Shown piece after piece: positions 44,186 through 55,787 of a stretch of DNA of 64,000 nucleotides. Made by a program: the position numbers and the translations under genes. The stretch spans positions 124,001 to 188,000 of the forward strand of contig NW_025776251.1 of the NCBI RefSeq assembly GCF_021130785.1. Reading direction: 5' to 3'. How positions within the stretch are numbered: the stretch's first letter is position 1; every line of letters starts with the position of its first letter. The stretch is from Homalodisca vitripennis (Eukaryota > Arthropoda > Insecta > Hemiptera > Cicadellidae). The notes beneath the pieces were generated by a model, which saw nothing but the letters and a program-made list of their open reading frames with translations, made no database searches and was not told the origin of the DNA.

Positions 44186-44470
44186 AACAAAAATATGGGA
44201 GGAGTAGACTTATTTGACAAGTTTTGTTCTTTGTATCCTTACGGCCATAAATCAATGAAATGGTACCACCCCCTATGGCATTTTGACATTGAAATTGGAT
44301 TGATAAATGGCTGCATAGCTTATATTATAATATGCAAAATGGTGTAAGATCTCTAACCCACAAAAAGTTTCGAGACAGGTTATTGACGGGTTACTAAGCG
44401 CATGGGAACCTAGAACTGCAACCTTATTGAGCAAATGCGAAAATCGAGCAACCCTATTGATAACAGACTA
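44186..44470 (+). pseudogene. piggyBac transposase fragment
   Basis: A plus frame reads YNKNMGGVDLFDKFCSLYPY, then GHKSMKWYHPLWHFDIEIGL and INGCIAYI. The NMGGVDLfD ... kW..PL motif is the third catalytic aspartate region of piggyBac transposases. One stop follows, and the rest decays. It is a different lineage from the remnant in the tandem units. Confidence 0.85.
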
Positions 44471-44553
44471 TCAATAGTCGAATGCACTCTCTCTAAACGG
44501 CAGTTCGACTGAGGGTGGAATCCTGTAGTTTGTATCTTACGAACATGTAAGAA

Positions 44554-44842
44554 CTAACAGAGCTGACTAATTAGGTCAGAGGTAAAGTTCGCACCCTGGT
44601 CGGTAATAAGAGCCTTTGGTACGTCAAATTTTGTTATTACACGCTGTACGAGTGCTCGCGCGACACTTTCTGCCGTTTGATCGGGCAACGGGATGAATTC
44701 GCAATACCGCGAGAAATGGTCCATTACACTTAAAATGTAAACGTGACGAGACTCACTGAGACGTAGTGTTCCCACTAGGTCAGCTGCGATCACTTCAAAT
44801 GGTTCTCGGGGCTTGTTAAAGACTTTCCCTAGGGACGCTTTA
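44554..44842 (-). pseudogene. Ty3/gypsy integrase core (downstream of LINE insertion)
   Basis: The minus strand reads AKASLGKVFNKPREPFEVIA, then ADLVGTLRLSESRHVYILSV, MDHFSRYCEFIPLPDQ and ALITDQGANFTSDLI. These include the first (AADL) and second (TDQGANF) aspartates of the retroviral-type integrase. The catalytic glutamate is beyond the truncation at 44554. Confidence 0.85.
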
Positions 44843-45895
44843 GCTTGTCCACAAACCGTCCAAATCCACGATGGCCAAAATAAAGTTTTCTCATCATATA
44901 GAGCCATTACTTGTGGTGTTCCTCAAGGCTCTATTCTTGGTCCTGTATTATTTTATGTAAATGATCTTCCAAAAATTTCAACAGACCTCAAAGTTACGAT
45001 GTTTGCTGATAATTGTTCTTTTCTTTTTTCCAATAAATCCCCACGTTTGGCTATATCGAATTCAAACTTCCAGTTGCAAAGTTTAAATCAGTGGTCCAAT
45101 TTAAATAAACTTAAATTAAACATCAGCAAAACTAATATCACCCAGTTTCATCTAGGGAACACAAACCAGTTTAATATTCAGGGTCTTATCAAACTAGGAA
45201 GCGAGGAAGCCAAGCAAGAAACCTCAGTTAAATTTCTGGGTTTATATATCGATAATAGGCTCACATGGAGCGGCCACGTGGAACATGTCTGCAAAAGGCT
45301 TCGAACCATGGGATTTGCTCTCAACCGTCTCGCCAAGGTCTGTAGCCAAGATGTTCTACGAACAGTATATTTTTTTCACGTTCAATCGATTTTGAGGTAC
45401 GGGTTAATGTTCTGGGGTCCATCCAGTGTAGTAAATTTTAATAGAGTATTTATCCTCCAGAAATGGTGTTTGCGAATCATCTCAGGACGTAGGAGATTCG
45501 AAACTTGTAAAACTCTTTTCGGTGAATTAAAAAAACTTACTCTGCCGGGTCTGGTGGGGTACGAGCTATGCTCTTTTGTTAAGGGCAATCCAAAGCTTTT
45601 TGTAAGCAATGGATACTACCATCAGTATCCGACCAGATCAAGAGGGCTGATATCTGTGGCTGCACATAGTACCAGCGCATTTGAGAGGGGTCCATACCAC
45701 TTGAGTGCAAAAGCTTTCAATGCATTGCCATTGAATATTAAAAATGAGCAAAATCTACGTTTATTTAAAAAAAAACTAAAGACACACTTTCTTGATAAAT
45801 GTTTTTACTGTGTAAGAGATTTGTTAAGTTAGATATAGTTTTTAGTATTTGACGTGTAATGTAAAAATGTATTTTGCATTTACGAATAAAGATCT
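44843..45895 (+). mobile_element. Non-LTR retrotransposon nested in the gypsy integrase
   Basis: A plus-strand RT is open from [20 protein letters not shown] through MFADNCSFLF (the catalytic box reads FADN instead of YADD), VKFLGLYIDNRLTWSGHVEH and LRYGLMFWG to a TAG near 45832. A short 3' end follows with AATAAAGATCTTGAA. It separates the integrase zinc-binding part (right) from its core (left), so it inserted after the gypsy. It is 5' truncated within the RT. The last catalytic Asp is changed to Asn, so it could not have been active as written. Confidence 0.88.
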
Positions 45896-46364
45896 TGAAT
45901 TAGTCCGCTGATTACAGCTACGACACGTCCTAACGTAGTCTAGCACATCTTTGTCCATCTTTTTCCACCAAAATTTCTGTCGTACCCGTTCCAATGTTTT
46001 TGATACTCCGGCATGTCCGGCAGTAGGCAAGTCATGATTCAACCAAATAACTTGCGGTACTAGAGATGCCGGTACTACAATCTTTTGCTTAACCGAACTC
46101 AGACGGTACAAGATTTTCTCGGGATTCATGCAAAATTCTTGGCCTGTCGTAAGCCTTGCACTACAGGGTCTTCTGTCGCGTCCTTAGTACATCAAGGTCT
46201 ACAATGGGGAGCACATCCTTTCTCATCGCGTGTACCGCTCGGCTGAGCCCATCTGCGTTACTGTGCATTTTCCCGGCTTTGTGTTCCACGGTGAAATCGA
46301 ACTCTGCTAGCCTTAACGACCACCTCATAAATATACTGCTAGGATCTTTAAGGGGGCCATTCAC
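45896..46364 (-). pseudogene. Ty3/gypsy RNase H end and integrase zinc-binding domain
   Basis: From right to left on the minus strand, LKDPSSIFMRWSLRLAEFDF, TVEHKAGKMHSNADGLSR is the RNase H C-terminal motif (ADgLSR). About 40 codons and a frame break lead into LPTAGHAGVSKTLERVRQKF, WWKKMDKDVLDYVRTC and CNQRT, the H-x-G-H-x-G ... C-x-x-C zinc-binding domain of integrase. The RT, protease, gag and LTRs are missing, and the right end is cut near 46355. Confidence 0.88.
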
Positions 46365-46860
46365 CCAAAAAATAAAAAAAATGTATTTTTTTTATTTTTG
46401 TATTTAGTTAGAAATGTAATTAGGAATGACTAATTACGACTTTGGGAATGAAGTTTTATGACTTTGGGTTGTCCAAATATGTGCTAAAACATTAAATAAA
46501 AAATATTTTTGTGTCGGGTGTTTCACAGGCGAAACAACGATTTCATGTTCATCCCATGTTACTTACGGTTTCTACCACTGTTTATACCTGCACAAATATG
46601 TTTTATAGTATTTTTGTTTATTTGACTTAGATGTAAGTTTCTTGTATTACTCTATGGATACCGGTATTACTCTTTACCTACTACGATAGTAATATCTCAA
46701 TACAGCTGGTCAATTATTTTGTTTCCTTCAGTAAATGCCACTTGCACTTGTTTACGTTCTCACTATCAAGTCCTGTTATATTTTGACTAAACCTTTATTT
46801 TCCAAGAAGGTTATTTTTAATATTTTTTCGTCATTATACTTATGTGATTTTTCTATTTGG
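46355..46860. other. Left flank of the Phantom-type element
   Basis: This begins GGGGGCCATTCACCC directly after the gypsy sequence, possibly the left terminal repeat of the next element. Otherwise AT-rich, with no gene. Confidence 0.35.
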
Positions 46861-46875
46861 ATTTATACTCCATTA

Positions 46876-48300
46876 TGAAGCAAGTTCCTAAGAAACAACG
46901 AACGAAAAAGACTACTGCTAAAAGGCTAAAGGCGTCTTTAGCTGCAAACAAAAGATGGCAAAATGTAAAATTGTTTCAAGACAGTGTAATTGTGAGTAGT
47001 GATAAAAATCTACCTAGCTCATCTTCTAGCACTTCATCAGGAAGCTTAGACCTAACCTCAAATACTAACATAGATCGCCTAGAACTTCTCAAAACAGCAA
47101 TGTTCCTAATTATGCTTCTGGTTCAAATGGCCAAACTAAACCATTGTCAACAAGGCTAAGTGATCTTATTAGTTCATCACCTGGCAAGGACAATGAAGGA
47201 ACCTGCGACGAAGAATTATCTACCACGCCCGATTGTAAATTGATTGATATTGACATGCTTGAAAACACTGTTACGTAATTTTGCTTGTCCTTCATGACTT
47301 GAAAATTCTATCTCTGTGAACTGCTCTGAACAGTATGGGTTTGCAACCAAGCTGACATTGGAGTGTGACAACTGCCCTGATCTGGATATATCCTCGTTTA
47401 TGTCGATAAATTTTAAAGGATCTAAAGCATTTGATGTGAACCGTAGATTGGTAAAATCATTTATGAGTTTGGGGGAGGGTTTTAGTGCTGTAGAAAGATT
47501 TTCTCTTATTATGAACATGGATGGAATGAGCTCCAATACCTACAACAAACATTCAAAGCTATTGTCAGATTCATGTGTGAAAATAAATGATCTGAACTTG
47601 GCGAAAGCTAGGGACCGCGTCAGACAAGTCTAGAGGGAGACTGATAGCATAATCGATGAATACACCATAATTGATATTGGAGTTAGTTACGACGGATCAT
47701 GGCACAAAAGAGGCCACACCTCTAACTATGGAATATGTGTGGTCATTGAAATACAAACAGGATTAGTATTTGACTATTGTGTTCTATCGAAATTTTGCCA
47801 AATCTGTGCGATTACCGCAACAATCTTGGACCAGACTCACCAGAGTTCGACATTTGGTTTCAAGGCCACAAATGTGAGTGTTTCAAAAATTATGATGGAT
47901 CTTCCCCAGCAATGGAAACAAAAGCAGCAGAAGTACTCTGGAACAGGTCAACAGAGTACAAGTTTCGGTACCTAACGATTCTTTCCGATGGTGATTCAGC
48001 TGTTTTCAACCACATCCAGAAACTGAAGGTTTTTGGTGAAGACGTTCCAGTCCAAAAAGAAGAGTGCGTAAACCACGTTGCAAAAAGATTAGGAACAGGT
48101 TTGCGGAATGTAGTTCAAACGGCTAAGGCTAAAGGCATTACGCTTGGCGGGAGAAAGTTTGGTAGCCTGAAAGACACGACCATTACCAAGCTTACGAAAT
48201 ACTACCAAAACGCCAGTTCGAGTTTCGTCGTCATTTTGATAGGTAGTCAACGTACTGTTAAAGAACTTCTTTGCAGCCTCGTGAGATTAGTGTCCATCCC
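46876..48300 (+). pseudogene. Mutator-superfamily (Phantom-type) transposase
   Basis: It has a basic start (KQVPKKQRTKKTTAKRLKAS), then EQYGFATKLTLECDNC and SFMSLGEGFSAVERFSLIMN. The catalytic segment is IDIGVSYDGSWHKRGHTSN, a Cys-rich CQICAITAT area, LTILSDGDSAVFNHIQKLKV and EECVNHVAKRLGTGLRN. The VSYDGSWhKRGHTS and GDGDS boxes with NHVxKRlG are diagnostic of Phantom-like MULE transposases and contain the first two catalytic aspartates. Frames change at about 47130, 47635, 47790 and 47975. The C-terminus is lost where the next LINE starts. Confidence 0.85.
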
Positions 48301-48469
48301 TTGTTTGTCACTGTGTGGTAAACATAGTATTAAGTATGTAAAAATTAACATTTATTTTTTGTTTTGTATCAGTGAAATTCTTAGTTTATATTATACATTT
48401 TAAACATATCCTTAGTCTATAAAATATCAAAAGAGAGAGGTAACCTTTTCACAAACCTGTTACGGCTGG

Positions 48470-51400
48470 ACCTGACATGTCTGCAGGTCTAGCCAACCCA
48501 TACAACATGAATGTTGAAAATGCGGAGGGTGACGAGATCAAAATAGCGGTAAGTTCTATTATTGACCATAATTACTCTGAACGTAACATGGACGTAACTG
48601 AGACACAGCTCCTTCGATCTAGCTGCCCGGTTATCAACAAAAATAGATCAAAGGTAGCCTGGTGGAGCTCTGAACTGGCCTCTTTGAGGAAGAGGGTCAG
48701 GGCTCTATTCAGGAGAGCCAAAACTTGGGGCACTTGGACACCTACCATGAGGCTCTTGCACTGTACAACCGCAAGGTTCGTACGGCTAAGAGGTTAGCCT
48801 GGAAGAAGCTCTCCACCGTTATTGACAGTGTGCAGGGCTGTGCAAGGCTACAAAAGCTATTAGCAAAGAATCCCATCTCGCCGCTTGGTAGTCTCAAGGA
48901 CGATCAAGGTGTTTACATTACTGAGCCGGAAGGAGTTCTGAAAGTTATGATGGGAACACACTTCCCGGTCTGTATTGTTCATGAGGGTGAACAACCACCA
49001 GACAGTGAGGGGAGACATGCGGGTCGCGCCACCCATTTGCAGTGGAGTCTGGCGCACCGTATTGTTACATTCAGTAGGATTGAGTGGGCTATCAACTCAT
49101 TCAGTCCTTACAAGGCTCCTGGGGGTGACGGGGTGAGACCGGTTTGCTTGCAGCGGGGGTTGGACATTCTCCTTCCCCAGCTGTGCAGACTGTTCAGAGC
49201 CTCCGTGGCTCTCAGGTATATCCTGGAGAGTGTCCAGAGTGGTGTTCATACCGAAGCAGGGGAGGGCGGGCATGGATCGGCCGAAGTCTTTCAGGCCGAT
49301 ATGCCTGTCCTCCTTCCTTCTCAAAACCAGAAAATGGTTGCCAGGATTGTTTGGGAGGGAGCTCTTCTGGAGCGGCCTTTGCATCCTAACCAGCATGCCT
49401 ACACTCCAGGAAGGTCATGCGACTCGGCCCTGCATCAATTGGTATGCAGGATAGAGAAGACACTGGCGGCAAAAGAGGTAGCCATAGGAGTCTTTTTAGA
49501 CATTGAAGGTGCCTTTGACAATACAGCCACTCAGGCGATTATCAATGCAGTCTCAAGACGTGGTGTTGATGGTCAGGTGTGTGACTAGATAGGGGCCTTG
49601 CTCAGGGTTGTTGTTACAACCCTCGTGGGAGCAAGTGTTAGTGCGAAGGCTACGAGGGGCTGCCCGCAAGGCGGCGTCCTCTCTCCACTTCTGTGGAACC
49701 TGGTTGTGGATGACCTGCTAAATTCTTTGAATAGCAGCGGTGTCTTTTCACAAAGGTACGCAGATAATATTGTGATTCTTGTGAGTGGCAAGTTCAACAC
49801 AACAATCACGGAACCGACCAATGCTGCTCTGAACATGGTGGGAAATTGGTGTGATAAGGTTGGCCTCACCGTCAACCCCACCAAGGCTGCCGTGGTTGCC
49901 TTTACCAGAAGGCGACAGATGGAGGGCATTGGTCCCTTTCTATTTAAAGGCTCACCCGTTGAGCTGAAGCCTGAGGTCAAGTACCTGGGCGTTATCCTAG
50001 ATAGGGTTCTAAAATGGGGACCTCATCTAGAAAGGGTCATTGCCAGGGGGAAGTGGTCTCTAATGCAATGCAGACGTGTGATAGGTGGGCCCTGGGGACT
50101 GAAGCCGAGGCTCTTGTACTGGCTTTATGTTTCCGTGGTCAGACCTGCACTAATGTACGGAGCTGTCGTATGGTGGCCAAAAACGGAGGCCAAGACGGTG
50201 GTAGCACGTCTGGCGGGTATCCAAAGGATGGCCTGCCTTGCTATCACTGGGGACTTTTCCTAGTGCGCCAGGCGCGGCTCTGGACTGTTGTCTTAATCTC
50301 GCCCCCCTGAACATTGTCATTCAAGCTATGGCCAGGAGGAGTGCCTACTGTCTTCAGCAGATGGGACTCTGGTCGGGCTGCAGCGGTGGGCACTGCAGAA
50401 TTAGCACTCTGATACAGGAGGATGTTTTGCACATGATCTCTGATCAGATGCCACAAAAGTTTTCCTTTGACAAACCCTTTAGGATTATTTTACCCTCAAG
50501 GGATGATTGGTTAGAGGGGTAGAAACCTCTTCCACCAGCGGAGCTCGAATGGTACACAGACGGCTCCAAAACAAAAAGCGGCACAGGCGCTGGAATTCTG
50601 GGAGTGAGACCATGTAGGGAGCTGGTGGTTCCTATGGGTCCGTATCCGACAGTCTTTCATACGGAGGTCGCAGCCATTATGGAATGTGCTCGTGAGAATC
50701 TTCGTCTGCGATATAGGGGCAAGACGATTAACATTTTCACGGACAGTCAGGCAGCGCTGATGGCGCTGGATTCTTGCGCGATCAAATCCAAACTGGTTTG
50801 GGATTGCTATCAGACCGTTTCCTCCCTTGCCAGAATCAACAATGTAACCGTTTGTTGGGTTCCTGGTCATGAGGGGATTCTTGGGAACGAAAGAGCTGAT
50901 GCCCTGGCCAACCAGGGCTCAGCAACAATTATGACGGGCCCTCAACCGTTCTGCGGTGTTCCAAGGTGTGAATCCTCTAGGGTTGTCTCGAAATGGATTC
51001 GCGCGGAGCATGGGAGAAGGTGGAGGTTGCATCCGGGTTTGAGAGTGAGTAGAATGGTATTACAGTCACCTTCCTCCAAGGTGGCTTCGGACCTTCTCTC
51101 ATTAAACAGATCAATGTCTTCTAAGGTCATTGGTCTCATTACGGGGCATGGTCACCTGAGGAAGCATCTACACAGAGTTGGCATCCTTCAGGAGGATCCG
51201 CTCTGTGGAAGGTGTAATGAGCAGGAGGAGACTGCTGAGCACCTGCTCTATGATTGCCCTGCAATAGCAAGAGAGCGGTATGCCATCTTTGGTAGCTTGG
51301 ACAGGGGTGGTGAATTTTCCCAGGAGGACTTGATAGGTTGTTTTCGGCGATTTGTTGAACTGCTGAAGTTGTAGACTAAAGGTAAACCGCTAACAAAAAA

Positions 51401-51510
51401 ACCTTGGTTGATTTGAGTTCACGCAGAGTGGGGTAAATATCCCTCCGCCGCCCCTCCAAGCATCCCCACCACTGCTCGGTGCTCACTCTATTTCAATCTA
51501 ATAAAATCAG
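48470..51510 (+). mobile_element. Non-LTR retrotransposon with RNase H (LOA/I-like)
   Basis: This plus-strand element keeps the end of the endonuclease linker, the RT, RNase H and a 3' region with AATAAAATC near 51504. Its left part lacks the endonuclease and ORF1. The presence of an RNase H domain after the RT and a C-terminal CGRC ... HLLYDCP motif places it in the I/LOA/R1 side of the Jockey superfamily. Confidence 0.85.
48477..51374 (+). pseudogene. RT-RNase H polyprotein of the LOA/I-like element
   Basis: Reading across shifts gives WWSSELASLRKRVRALFRRA, FSPYKAPGGDGVRP, QHAYTPGRSCDSALHQLV, FLDIEGAFDN (motif A), GCPQGGVLSPLLWNLVVDDL (motif B), QRYADNIVI (catalytic box ADN not ADD) and KYLGVILDRVLKWGPHLE. 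The RNase H reads WYTDGSKTKSGTGAGI, TDSQAAL and VPGHEGILGNERADALAN. A C-terminal zinc-knuckle-like CGRCNEQEETAEHLLYDCP ends it. There are frame changes near 48725 and 50260, a compensating pair at about 49225 and 49330, and stops at 49586 and 50519. Confidence 0.88.
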
Positions 51511-52030
51511 CTGACTAATCCGGCTCAGTCGGTATCGTTCACTGCTGCGACCCGTTGAGTTGAACCGGTCAGTACAGAGTTACTAAGCCTTCCCGCTAGA
51601 GCGTGTTTTACCGGTCATCGTGTTGACTGAAAAAAATGAACGAATGAACGACTGGATGTAATGACCAAGTGAACGAAAGGATCTGCTTGCAAAAATGTGT
51701 TCGGATAGAGGAAGAAACGACATATTTTACAGTGAATGGATAGATACATACTAGTAAATGTATTGTTTCAGGAATCTAGTAAATGTAAATATATATTATT
51801 ATTAGAACTGATTAACAAAAATTAACTGTATGTTACTATATGCATTACTAAATATTTTAAACGTTGATACTTAAGAACAATGGACTTGGTTGATTAATAT
51901 GCCTTTGATTTATCGTAAGATTATTTCACTACAAATGTTTCAATAAATTACTAAACATAAAACAGACACATTTAATCGATTAAGTTACCACCACTTTTCA
52001 TAATACCCAGGTTGAGTCATTTAAATCATA
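51511..52030. other. AT-rich stretch without gene
   Basis: GAACGA-type motifs (AATGAACGAATGAACGAC near 51638) resemble CGTTCAC/GAACG motifs at 53975-54075. The two may belong to the ends of one DNA element enclosing the Jockey remnant. No terminal repeats could be proven. Confidence 0.3.
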
Positions 52031-53069
52031 TTACGCACACTACTACACAGAACGCCTCCTCTCAGATCGACCCTGCACATCGCACCTATATCGACCGTGT
52101 GTTATACCACATGATAACCTTTTAAATGCTAATTGGCAATCAATTTTTAACAGCACTAATGTTAATTTTTTTACATTACAACTTCAGAATATTATTACAA
52201 TTTCAACAGACAATCGAATAAATTTAAAACGAGGTCAAAAAAAGCTAAAACCATGGATTGATTTAATCCATGTTATAAGACAAAGAGATAAATTACGTAA
52301 ATTATTGAAAAAGCAACCATTTCATGTAGAGCTTAAAACCCGCTATGTCAATTGCAGGAACATTTTAAGCAGTATTTAAAGCAACTAAAAAATATTATTG
52401 CTATGGTGATAAATTCGACCAAGCTAATGAGGATTTAAATATGTTTTGGGGGGTTTTAATTAAATTGAGTGGTAGAGGGGTTAACAAAGTTCCTTCCCTA
52501 AATAAATATTTGCCAAATACTAAATTATTCAATGACAAAATTAAGCTTGAAGTAGCTAACGAATTTAATAAATTCTTTACTAATGTGGGTCAGAACTTGG
52601 CGAACTCTAATGGCTCAAATATAACAATTTTTTTCGAAGACAGATCTTATAGGCTTCGACCTTTAACTTACGCACTGTTACAAGAGGTTATACGTTACGT
52701 ATCCAGTTTGAGAGGAAATTTCGCTCTTGGGCACGATTCAATACCTGCAAGTATATTAAAAAAATCACATCATAATGTGAATGTGTCAAAACACATTCAT
52801 TTTTGACAAATAAAATCCAAAAGTACATTTTTGCCTTCAGACAATTACGAGAAGTACTCACAGATAAGGATATTAAAATGGTCTATTTTGCTTTCGTTCA
52901 ATCCCAACTTTCATTTGGTATTATAGTCCATGGTGCTGCTTTCAAAACTATTCTTGAGCCATTAATTTTTGAACAAAAAACAATACTAAAAATAATGTTC
53001 TTTGATAGTACAACATATTCTTTAGAATTAATTTTCTTCGAGGAAGAACTAATGACTATAAGAAATTAG
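52030..53069 (+). pseudogene. Jockey-like retrotransposon remnant with internal deletion
   Basis: Broken plus frames give KPWIDLIHVIRQRDKLRKLL, the post-endonuclease region, then NEFNKFFTNVGQNLA and LGHDSIPASILK (RT fingers). The sequence jumps at about 52778-52799 to TNKIQKYIFAFRQLREVLT and MVYFAFVQSQLSFGIIVHGA (RT thumb and tail). The whole palm with the YADD box is missing. The junction holds a 9-bp-arm inverted repeat (TGAATGTGT / ACACATTCA). Confidence 0.8.
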
Positions 53070-54291
53070 TTAATCAAAACCATTCTTATTTACTTATACA
53101 TTAATTTTCATACTCTTTTAGTGTTGACAACTTATACTCATAACACACGGTACTCGCAACAAGTCGTCATTACAGTTTCTATATTTAAAAAAAAAAAAAA
53201 ACATTCAGCGTAACAAATTTGTATTATATTTCTCAAGTTTTGTACCGTAACATGTGTTCGAGTTACAACTTCGCTTCTGTGTTGCAATTACCTAATCTTT
53301 ACTGGTTTAAAAACGCGTGAAGGATGGGTTACTATCGTTAGATGGCGAAGAAGTATATAGACTTATTGTCCCTTGTTATCGCTGAACTTCTACCCCTTCC
53401 TCGCTATTTATTGTTATTCGGTCTGTCCTTCACTATAATTACCATAATTAATACTTCATACGACAGTGCAGCAAAACTAGATTTATACTCGGCTACGTAT
53501 CAATGTGACTCATCAATTATTGCCTGCGTGGTCACTGTTGTCATTGCGATGCAGCCGGATTAAAAATAAATTCTAAAACCATTAATAATATCAAAAATTA
53601 CTAAACTACTATTTTTTACTTATAAAATCATTTGTTCTATTATTAGTTTTGAGTTCCCATATTCACGACCAGAGCCTACGCACAGGTCCTAGGCCCATGT
53701 AGGCTCATCCTGGTTATACTACTCTGCTTATTTCAAATTTTAATTGAATTAAATAGAATTATGCAATGTTTATTATAATAAGAAATAATTAACTACGTAT
53801 AAGAACCGTATTGTTACACTCTGATGCATGATTTCAGACATTGTGTATATTTGCTTACGTTTGTTGCAAAACGTATATATGTGTTTTATTGTACTATTTT
53901 TAAGAAAATAAACCATTTTCATTTCATTTTTCATTTCACTTGATTTGGAAAAAATTATCAAATTTATTCAGTTGCCAGGCCAAATTGAACAAAACTTTCA
54001 AAGTGAACGGGTCTTTTGAAACACTCCGATCCGGATCACTCGTTCACCTGACTGACTCGTTCGAATTGAACGGTCCAAGTAAGTAACTGCAGTATAAACA
54101 ATATGGCGCGAGCAAGACAAGATTTAAACAGCTGACAAGAAGATGCTCCGCCCACTCCCTCCCGCCGGAGGGGGGCCCCTCCTGCGCTGTGCTGCTCAAA
54201 TATTTTCTTCTGCGCAGGTTTCTTTACTAGCGGTTCACCTATAGTGGGCCTCATGGTGTTTCAGGGGTGCGCAAAAAGCCCTTGAGGCTGC
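53070..54291. other. AT-rich stretch, then 5' UTR of the next LINE
   Basis: No gene is supported in 53070-54080; the ORF at 53342-53563 has no recognised domain. From about 54090, GC-rich sequence with a hairpin (GGAGGGGGGCCCCTCC near 54166-54181) leads into the ORF1 start of the following element, and is likely its 5' UTR and internal promoter. Confidence 0.45.
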
Positions 54292-55682
54292 ATGGCAGTA
54301 GGCCGCCCCAAGGGGAAAAAACCTGAGACACAAAATAAAAGAAAACGTGATCAGACAGAAAATATTTATGACCCTATTGATGTAATAAGCCAAAATAAAC
54401 TAGACAATCATGTACCAGAATTTTCACAAAATAAAAAACAACATATTGTCAGACTGTATAATGAGTGGAATGTTAGTCCTTTTGAAGTAATTGTTCAAGA
54501 CAAAAATAAACAAAAAATCAATCCTTTTCGTGTAGGCAAAATAATTCAATCCCATCATACTGATGTTGATTTTATCACCAGAGCAGGTAAGAATTTAGTT
54601 ATAACCTGTAAATCTTATCTTGCTGCTAATAATATAGTGACATCAGTACACTTGACCCAATTTAATGTATTTGTACCAACAACTAGAATTTATACAATAG
54701 GTGTAGCATTTGTTGAAAGAGATATTGCAGAAGACGAAATCCTACAAGAGACAAAATGTGAGTACCCTATTTTAGACGTACAAAGACTAAAAAAAAGATT
54801 TAATGGATCTCTAGTAGACACTAGTTTTGTTAAAATAACCTTTTAAACAGACAAGCTGCCAGGAGTAGTCTATTTAAATTATGTCAGGATGCAAATTGAG
54901 CCATATATAATTCCGGTGAAACAATGTTTTCGTTGTTTCTCCTATGGCCATGTAATGAACTCGCCATGTAATAAAACACGTGTTTGTCGGGATTGTGGTA
55001 ATAATTATAATTCAGAAGAGTGCTCCAAGCCAAAAAAATGTGTGCATTTCTATGCCCCTCATAGCAGTAACTCCAGACAGTGTCCTGAATATATAAGGCA
55101 AAAACAAATAAAGGAGCGCATGAGGACTATGCGGGAGGATTACTTTACAGCTAGTAAGTACTTTCTGATTACTTATAAAAAAAAACTAAGTACGCTAGAT
55201 TACAAACTTATGTTGATGTTACAAAATCTCACTTAGATTATACAAACAAAGTAAGCTACCCAAACTTAAAAAACAACACACTAAGAAATTTAACCCCGAC
55301 AGAGACAGGTAGTAAGTACAATATATCCACTACTAATAGCTTTAATAGCCTAAGAGAGATAGAGGAAACAGAAGAACATGAGGAAGGCCAGGATAACAGC
55401 TCATATATCAAAATAGGCAACTCCAGATCTAGAAAAACAAGTAACACAGGCGCTATTGAAAAAAATCCTATATCAGGTAAGCAGGGTGGTGTAGGTATAA
55501 ATAAAAATCAAACAAATATGGCAACTAGTAAGGAATTCAGTTCCAAACTAACATTACAAGAAAAAATTAAATTGAAAGCAGCAATCAGTGAAAAAATTGC
55601 TGAAATTAGGAAGAAAATCCAAAGTTTGAATATTAAAACTAAAATACAGATAGATGAGGTATTACAATCATATTTAAATTAA
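54292..55682 (+). pseudogene. ORF1 (gag-like, CCHC) of Jockey-like element
   Basis: It starts AVGRPKGKKPETQNKRKRDQ at an ATG, followed by an RNA-binding-like region. An in-frame TAA sits at 54844, then the zinc-knuckle block in the same frame: CFRCFSYGHVMNSPC, CRDCGNNYNSEEC, CVHFYAPHSSNSRQC (the third with altered spacing). After a frameshift near 55225 it continues to a Lys/Gln-rich end (KIAEIRKKIQSLNIK) and a TAA at 55680. Non-LTR ORF1 proteins coat the element RNA. One stop and one shift disable it. Confidence 0.82.
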
Positions 55683-55787
55683 GATGAGCCTAAAAATTCA
55701 GAGTATAGTTCCACCAGACAGACAGGGAAAACTCAGCAGTACAACAGGTAATTTAAAAAAAACACACACAAACTACTTGAAGGAATA

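Noticed and set aside
48860..49057. Minus-strand ORFs across the LOA/I-like RT
   Set aside because: They are antisense shadows of the plus-strand polyprotein.
53342..53563. 73-codon hydrophobic ORF as a small membrane protein
   Set aside because: No conserved motif, AT-rich spacer context, and no support beyond a chance open frame.
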